Notes under the pieces: generated by a model
What the model was told of the DNA's origin: nothing
Databases searched by the model: none
Seen by the model: the letters and a program-made list of their open reading frames with translations, nothing else
DNA from: Sphingomonas tagetis
GTDB taxonomy: Bacteria; Pseudomonadota; Alphaproteobacteria; Sphingomonadales; Sphingomonadaceae
DNA: 64,000 nt
NCBI RefSeq assembly: GCF_024211275.1
Contig: NZ_JAMLDX010000011.1
Location: 62,001 to 126,000, forward strand
Direction: 5' to 3'
Program-made: the position numbers and the translations under genes
Shown here: in pieces, positions 59,228-64,000 of the stretch
How the letters are laid out: the number at the start of each line of letters is the position of its first letter
How positions within the stretch are numbered: the first letter of the stretch is position 1

Positions 59228-60055
59228 TCACTCCGCCGCTTCGGGCTCGCCCTCGTCCTTCTTCACGCGGCGGCGGCGCGGCTTGGCTTCGGCCACCACT
59301 TCACCCTCGACGCCGAGCGCCGGCGGCAGGATCGCGGCGATGCCGGCGGCGTCACCCGCATCGGCTTCCTCACGGCGCGGACGGCCGCGGCGGCGCGGCT
59401 GTTCGCTGCGCGGCGCTTCGTCCTCGTTGGCGGGAGTCGGTGCGGGGGTTTCGGCGACCTCGCCTTCGCGGAAGTTGCCGGCCGGGCGGCGTTCGTTGCG
59501 CTCGTAACGCTGGCGCTGGCCTTCGCGCGGGCGGTCGTCGCGCTGACGGTCGTCGCGCTGGCGATCTTCCCGGGGGCGGTCATCACGGGGACGGTCGTCG
59601 CGGGGGCGGTCATCGCGGTTGCGGCGGTTGTCGCGCTGCTCGGAGCGGTCATAGCCGTCCGATCCGCCACGTGGCTCCTCGTCGCCAGCTTCGCCTTCGC
59701 TGCCGCGCTGGCCCTCGGCGCCGTCATTGTCGAACTCGTCGTCATAGAGATCGATATCGGTGCTGGGGCGGCGGCCCGGCTGCTGCTGGCCCGGATTCTG
59801 CTCCTCGAAGCGCGAGCGGCTCTCGGCAAGGACGCGGAAATAGTGATCGGCGAACTGCAAATAATATTCGGTGTTGACGCGGTCGCCCTGCATCTGCGCG
59901 TCGCGCGCCAGATTCTTGTACTTTTCGAGCAACTGGGCTGCATTGCCCCGCGCGCGGCTGTCGATGCGGTTGCCCTGGTTGGGGTTGCCGCCACCTTGCT
60001 GGCGCTGGCCACCGCGGCCGCGACGGCGGCCGTTGTTCGCCTGACGATTGTTCAT
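59228..60055 (-). CDS. DUF4167 RNA-binding-like protein
   Basis: From ATG 60055 the product is 275 residues. The first 90 match DUF4167: NNRQANNGRRRGRGGQRQQ, then GNAAQLLEKYKNLARDAQMQ, GDRVNTEYYLQFADHYFRVL. The rest is low-complexity: acidic stretches, then DDRPRDDRPREDRQ-type repeats, then a basic PRRRGRPRREE and RRRRVKKDEGEP tail. Charge pattern suggests RNA binding or condensate formation; proven function is unknown. It follows prmC with a 261-base gap and is closed by a terminator. Confidence 0.85.
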   Translation of the reverse strand: MNNRQANNGRRRGRGGQRQQGGGNPNQGNRIDSRARGNAAQLLEKYKNLARDAQMQGDRVNTEYYLQFADHYFRVLAESRSRFEEQNPGQQQPGRRPSTDIDLYDDEFDNDGAEGQRGSEGEAGDEEPRGGSDGYDRSEQRDNRRNRDDRPRDDRPRDDRPREDRQRDDRQRDDRPREGQRQRYERNERRPAGNFREGEVAETPAPTPANEDEAPRSEQPRRRGRPRREEADAGDAAGIAAILPPALGVEGEVVAEAKPRRRRVKKDEGEPEAAE

Positions 60056-60316
60056 CAACGTCTGTGTGTCCTGTCCTTACTCAATCCGCCATCGGTCAAA
60101 CAGCGATCCCGGATGCGTGTTACACCGCACACCGCGCCGGTCCCGTGGGTCCGGAGCGGCTCCCCGCATGGCTGCCGGACAATCAGCAGCGCTCATGCCT
60201 GAAGTGGGTAGGCGTTCGTTCTCAACGATTTAGGTTGAAACTGCCTTCCCCGGGCTCATCCTTAGCCCGCGCGGCAATATTCTCCAAGCACTATATTGGT
60301 ATCGCGCGGCGATAGT

Positions 60317-61141
60317 TCAACTTGCGGTAACGACGCGCGGGCGGCCGCCGAGGTCGTGACGGACGGCGGGCATGAGGCCGGCCGCGCGGACCAGCGCCGA
60401 TACGGCGTCGGCCTGAGTCCAGCCAATCTCGAGGATGGCGATTCCGCTGGGCGCGAGCCGCGCGGGCAGCGCGGGGATGATGCGGCGGTAATCGTCGAGG
60501 CCATCGGCGCCAGCGAACAGCGCTTCGTTCGGCTCGTGATCGCGCACTTCCGCGCCGAGCGCCTCGCCGGTGCCGATATAGGGCGGGTTGCACAGGATCA
60601 GGTCGAAGGCGCCTTCGATGCCGTCGAGCCAGTCGCCGCGTTGAAAGGCTGCGCGGTCCGCCAGGCCGAGCGCGTCGGCATTGCGGCGGGCATAATCGAG
60701 CGCGGTGTCGGATGCGTCGATACCGAGGCCCTGCGCGCCCGGCCACTCCGCCAGCGCGGCAAGCAACAACGTGCCCGGCCCGGTGCCGAGATCGAGGATG
60801 CGCAAGCGTGCCGTGCGATCGGGGCAATGCGCGACGGCGGCCTCGATCAGCGCCTCGCTGTCGGCGCGCGGTACCAGCACTCCGGGGCCGACTTGCAGGT
60901 CGATGCTCCAGAAGCCGCGGCTGCCGGTGATGTACGCGACCGGCTCGTGCGCGAGGCGGCGATCGACCAGCGCGGCGAAGGCGTCGGGCGCGGGGTTGCC
61001 GAGATGCTTGAGCAGCATCGCCTCACGCGGCACGCCCAGCGCATGCGCCATCAGCAGTTCGGCATCGAGGCGCGGGGTGGCGGAATCGATGCGGGCGGCC
61101 GCCTCGGTGATGGCGCTGCGAATGTTGGAGGATGCCGCCAT
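60317..61141 (-). CDS. prmC: Release factor glutamine methyltransferase PrmC
   Basis: PrmC methylates the GGQ glutamine of RF1 and RF2. The 274-residue protein from ATG 61141 has a helical N-terminal domain (DAELLMAHALGVPREAML, HEPVAYITGSRGFWSIDL) and the SAM domain with ILDLGTGPGTLLLAAL and the NPPY active-site motif in LILCNPPYIGTG. A longer upstream reading exists but is merely a translation of a palindromic repeat. prfA, its substrate gene, lies immediately upstream on the same strand. Confidence 0.95.
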   Translation of the reverse strand: MAASSNIRSAITEAAARIDSATPRLDAELLMAHALGVPREAMLLKHLGNPAPDAFAALVDRRLAHEPVAYITGSRGFWSIDLQVGPGVLVPRADSEALIEAAVAHCPDRTARLRILDLGTGPGTLLLAALAEWPGAQGLGIDASDTALDYARRNADALGLADRAAFQRGDWLDGIEGAFDLILCNPPYIGTGEALGAEVRDHEPNEALFAGADGLDDYRRIIPALPARLAPSGIAILEIGWTQADAVSALVRAAGLMPAVRHDLGGRPRVVTAS

Positions 61142-61153
61142 CAGATCAAACTC

Positions 61154-61259
61154 GTCACCCCGGCCTTGTGCCGGGGTCCGCCGCGCGGCGAAATACGGTC
61201 GTCGAGCCTTGTTCGTCTCGCATGCGGCCCTGTGGACCCCGGCACGAGGCCGGGGTGAC
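61154..61259. repeat. Inverted pair of GGACCCCGG/CCGGGGTGAC elements between prfA and prmC
   Basis: Two 26-base arms (61154-61179 and 61234-61259) are inverted copies with 25 of 26 bases equal, 54 bases apart. Each arm is itself a palindrome (ACCCCGGC/GCCGGGGT). A single relative lies at 31512-31537. The pair could fold in the prfA-prmC message. Confidence 0.9.
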
Positions 61260-61274
61260 AAGGGAATGCGAGGG

Positions 61275-62348
61275 TCACGAATCCAGCGACGCCAGCCGCT
61301 CTGCTTCATCCTGCGCGATCAGCGCGCCGAGCAGCTCGTCCATCTCACCTTCGAGGATTTCCGGCAGGCGGTGCAGTGTCAGGTTGATGCGGTGGTCGGT
61401 GACGCGGCCTTGCGGGAAATTGTAGGTGCGGATGCGTTCGGAGCGGTCGCCCGATCCGACCATCGACTTGCGCGCGCCCGAACGCTCGCTCGCCAGCCGC
61501 TCGCGCTCGAGTTCGTAGAGCCGCGTGCGCAGCACCTGCATCGCCTTGTCGCGATTCTTGTGCTGGCTGCGCTGGTCCTGCTGGATCACGACCAGGCCGG
61601 TGGGGATATGCGTCAGCCGCACCGCGCTGTCGGTGGTGTTGACGTGCTGCCCGCCTGCGCCCGATGCGCGATAGATGTCGATGCGCAGGTCCTCGTTGCG
61701 GATCTCGACATCCACTTCTTCCGCCTCGGGCAGCACCGCGACGGTCGCGGCGGAGGTGTGGATGCGGCCGCCGCTCTCGGTCACCGGCACGCGCTGGACG
61801 CGGTGGACGCCGCTCTCGAATTTGAGCTTGGCGAACACGCCCTTGCCCGCGACGCTGGCGACGACCTCCTTGTAGCCGCCGGCTTCGGAGGTGGAGGCGG
61901 AGATCAGCTCGACCTTCCACCCCTGGCGCTCGGCATAGCGGGTGTACATGCGCAGCAGGTCGCCCGCGAACAGCCCGGCCTCGTCGCCACCGGTCCCGGC
62001 GCGGATCTCGAGCATCGCCGCCCGCTCGTCGGCGGCGTCGCGCGGGAGCAGCGCGAGCGCGAGCGCGAGGTCGGCGCGTTCGAGCGCGGCGGCGTTCTCG
62101 TGCAGCTCCTCGCTCGCCATCGCGCGCAATTCGGGGTCGCCGTCGCGGCTCATTTCGGTCAGGCTCATCGCCTCGGCGCGCAGCCGCCGCACCTCGCCTG
62201 CCGCCGCCGCGACGGGCTCGAGCTCGGCATATTCCTTGGAGACCGCGACGAAACGGTCGGAGGGCAGGTCGCCGGTCGCCATCATCGCCTGCAACTCGTC
62301 CCGCCGCGCCTCGATCTGCGCGATACGTTCGGGGGAGATGGTGGTCAT
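61275..62348 (-). CDS. prfA: Peptide chain release factor 1
   Basis: RF1 reads UAA and UAG. The 357-residue protein has the helical domain 1, the anticodon-like tripeptide region, and the GGQ motif in [20 protein letters not shown], followed by [14 protein letters not shown] and the C-terminal [19 protein letters not shown]. Complete. Its start overlaps the hisS stop by four bases, so hisS-prfA-prmC form one operon. Confidence 0.97.
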   Translation of the reverse strand: MTTISPERIAQIEARRDELQAMMATGDLPSDRFVAVSKEYAELEPVAAAAGEVRRLRAEAMSLTEMSRDGDPELRAMASEELHENAAALERADLALALALLPRDAADERAAMLEIRAGTGGDEAGLFAGDLLRMYTRYAERQGWKVELISASTSEAGGYKEVVASVAGKGVFAKLKFESGVHRVQRVPVTESGGRIHTSAATVAVLPEAEEVDVEIRNEDLRIDIYRASGAGGQHVNTTDSAVRLTHIPTGLVVIQQDQRSQHKNRDKAMQVLRTRLYELERERLASERSGARKSMVGSGDRSERIRTYNFPQGRVTDHRINLTLHRLPEILEGEMDELLGALIAQDEAERLASLDS

Positions 62349-63604
62349 GCTTCCGGCAATTCGTGCTCAAGGGGGTCCAGAATCGCGCGTACCTTTGAGG
62401 CATCAAGTAAGCCGGCACGGATGATCTGATGCCCGACGCCGTTGGTCCCGTTGCGACGATCAAGGTTCACGATATAGGCCGGATTGGCTTTTCGAACCTT
62501 GTCATAGCGCTTTTTCGGATTGCCCGTCGCGTAAAGCTCGACGCGGAAATCAGCCCGTCTGAGCGCAGCAGCGAACTTCATGGCCGACTGATCGAGGTCT
62601 CGGTTTTCAGAGACGACAATGATGAGATCGTCCTCCGGCTTCGGCTCCCCGATCATCATCCCCAGCCGCTCGATCCCCGCGGCCCAGCCCACGCCAGGCG
62701 TCTCGGGCCCGCCGAGATTGCCGATCAGCCCGTCATAGCGCCCGCCCGCCAGCACCGTGCCCTGCGCGCCCAACCGGTCGGTGACGAACTCGAACGCGGT
62801 GTGGCGATAGTAATCGAGTCCGCGCACCAGCCGGGCATTGCGGGTCCATGCCACCCCCGCCGCGTCCAGCCCGGACGTCACCGCCTCGAAAAACGCACCA
62901 GCCTCGCTCGACAGATAGGCGTCGATGTCCGGCGCCGAATCCGCGATCGGGCGGTCGCGCGGGTCCTTCGAGTCCAGAATCCGCATCGGGTTCTTGTCGA
63001 GCCGGGTGAGACTGTCCTCGGACAGCTCGCCGCGATGCTTCTCGAAATGCGCGACCAAGGCCGTGCGCCACGCGTCGCGCGTCTCGGCGTCGCCCAGCGT
63101 GTTGAGCTGGAGCGTGATGCCGTCCGATATGCCCAGTTCGTGCAGCAGCTGGTCGGCCAGCGTCAGCAGCTCGACATCGGCCTGCGGTTCCGCCGCGCCG
63201 ATGATCTCGGCGTCGATCTGGTGGAACTGGCGGTAGCGGCCTTTTTGCGGGCGCTCGTAGCGGAACACCGGGCCATGGGTGGTGAGCTTGAGCGGCGCAT
63301 ATTGCTGCCAGCCCTCGGTGATATACGCGCGGCAGATGCCGGCGGTGAATTCGGGGCGCAGCGTCAGCAGCTCATCGCCGCGGTCGGGAAAGGTGTACAT
63401 CTCTTTCGACACCACGTCCGAAGTCTCACCCATCGATCGGGCGAAGACGTTGGTCGCCTCGAAGACAGGAACTTGAACCTGCTGGAAGCAATAGAGCCGC
63501 CGCACCTTCTCGAACGCCTCGACCACGCGGGCGAAGCGGCGCTGCTCTTCACCGAAAATATCCTGCGTGCCGCGCACGCGCTTGGGGGTCTCGATCCGTG
63601 CCAT
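62345..63604 (-). CDS. hisS: Histidyl-tRNA synthetase
   Basis: Class II synthetase of 419 residues from ATG 63604. Visible blocks are [55 protein letters not shown] (motif 2, in part), [14 protein letters not shown] (histidine A loop), [13 protein letters not shown] and [13 protein letters not shown] (motif 3). The anticodon-binding domain follows. It diverges from nhaA across 51 bases. Confidence 0.96.
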   Translation of the reverse strand: MARIETPKRVRGTQDIFGEEQRRFARVVEAFEKVRRLYCFQQVQVPVFEATNVFARSMGETSDVVSKEMYTFPDRGDELLTLRPEFTAGICRAYITEGWQQYAPLKLTTHGPVFRYERPQKGRYRQFHQIDAEIIGAAEPQADVELLTLADQLLHELGISDGITLQLNTLGDAETRDAWRTALVAHFEKHRGELSEDSLTRLDKNPMRILDSKDPRDRPIADSAPDIDAYLSSEAGAFFEAVTSGLDAAGVAWTRNARLVRGLDYYRHTAFEFVTDRLGAQGTVLAGGRYDGLIGNLGGPETPGVGWAAGIERLGMMIGEPKPEDDLIIVVSENRDLDQSAMKFAAALRRADFRVELYATGNPKKRYDKVRKANPAYIVNLDRRNGTNGVGHQIIRAGLLDASKVRAILDPLEHELPEA

Positions 63605-63655
63605 TTGGTGGCGCCATCTATTGGAGCGCGGGCGCGAACGCCATAGGGAAGCGTG

Positions 63656-64000
63656 ATGACCGCAAACCGTCCCTCCGCGTTGCGCGCGTTCCTGACGAGC
63701 GAGGCGGCGGGCGGGGTCGTGCTGATCGTCGCGGCTGGGCTGGCGATCCTGGCGGCCAATTCGCCGCTGGCCGGCGATTATTTCGCGCTGCTGCATGCCA
63801 AGGCCGGGCCGCTGAGCGTCCAGCACTGGATCAACGACGCGCTGATGGCGGTGTTCTTCCTGCTGGTGGGACTCGAGATCAAGCGCGAGTTCGTCGATGG
63901 CGAATTGTCGAGCTGGGGCGCGCGGCGGCTGCCGATCGTTGCGGCGGCCGCGGGGATGGCGGCCCCGGCGCTCGTCTATCTTCTCATAACTGGCGGCGGA
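63656..64000 (+). CDS. nhaA: Na+/H+ antiporter NhaA, N-terminal part (3' end outside the window)
   Basis: The frame is open for 115 codons to the end of the window. The start [20 protein letters not shown], then [39 protein letters not shown] and [11 protein letters not shown] match the first helices of NhaA. The [19 protein letters not shown] block is the family signature. NhaA exchanges sodium for protons and serves pH and salt tolerance. Only about 30% of the protein is visible. Confidence 0.94.
   Translation, partial: MTANRPSALRAFLTSEAAGGVVLIVAAGLAILAANSPLAGDYFALLHAKAGPLSVQHWINDALMAVFFLLVGLEIKREFVDGELSSWGARRLPIVAAAAGMAAPALVYLLITGGG

Noticed and set aside
60056..60316. 261-base gap between prmC and the DUF4167 gene as an RNA gene
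   Set aside because: One 6-bp hairpin (60251-60269) is visible but there is no terminator or known RNA motif; I see nothing beyond a leader.
61142..61309. Longer N-terminus for PrmC (reading upstream of 61141)
   Set aside because: The added residues are only the translation of the palindromic repeat; homology begins at MAASSNIRSAI.

Overview
The window is a GC-rich chromosomal segment from an alphaproteobacterium, most likely a sphingomonad (Sphingomonas or a close relative). This rests on the block nusA-ylxR-infB-rbfA-tdk-truB-rpsO-pnp, a circularly permuted two-piece tmRNA gene whose tag reads ANDNEALAIAA, an Atm1-type exporter resembling the Novosphingobium one, a TetR next to a TonB-receptor remnant and a spinster-type MFS permease, and an NDUFS4-type Complex I subunit gene. 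About 65 protein genes are packed tightly. There is no rRNA, tRNA, CRISPR array, prophage, transposase or complete mobile element. The assignment to genus is inference from recognised protein families, not from a database search.

Layout. 1-9.2 kb: transcription, translation and RNA-decay operon, entered inside nusA, ending at a terminator after pnp. 9.2-12.8 kb: secreted amidohydrolase, beta-lactamase-fold lipoprotein, ssrA (tmRNA, minus strand), Rrf2 regulator. 12.8-16.6 kb: mscL, then an overlapping envelope cluster of LemA and three TPM-domain proteins ending in a Nudix hydrolase. 16.6-23.5 kb: Complex I accessory subunit, HrpB helicase, an MDR oxidoreductase, TetR, a truncated TonB receptor and an MFS permease. 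23.5-31.4 kb: prfC with a small Cys protein, Atm1-like exporter, dihydroorotase, YgfZ, RibA and exonuclease III. 31.4-31.8 kb: a gene-free stretch filled with repeats and a strong terminator. 31.8-39.6 kb: LolA, cyclophilin, MgtE, DUF1489, MsrA with an overlooked 38-residue membrane ORF, aspartate aminotransferase, fused PabB-PabC and an MBL hydrolase. 39.6-45.7 kb: ArsR with two SRPBCC proteins, then tsaD-gpsA-DUF1697, an SDHAF4-like factor, rsmB and rpe. 45.7-56.2 kb: heparinase-like protein, purH, a flippase, polA, a class A beta-lactamase and nadB. 56.2-64 kb: two DUF4139 proteins, a DUF4167 RNA-binding protein, prmC-prfA-hisS and the start of nhaA.

The genes are mostly housekeeping. Stop/start overlaps of ATGA, GTGA or TTGA type link many into translationally coupled pairs (xth-ribA, polA-flippase, prfC-small Cys protein, tsaD-gpsA, rpe-heparinase). 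Translation quality control recurs: tmRNA, RF1, RF3, PrmC, TsaD, RsmB and RbfA.

The less ordinary content is structural. There are three families of dispersed palindromic elements: an 82-bp one present twice, a GGACCCCGG/CCGGGGTGAC family, and a CCCCTCCC/GGGAGGGG family. One member of the last lies in frame inside hrpB and another supplies the end of a small gene. I found no clearly new multi-gene system; the LemA/TPM cluster, the DUF4139 pair and the small ORF ahead of msrA are the best leads.
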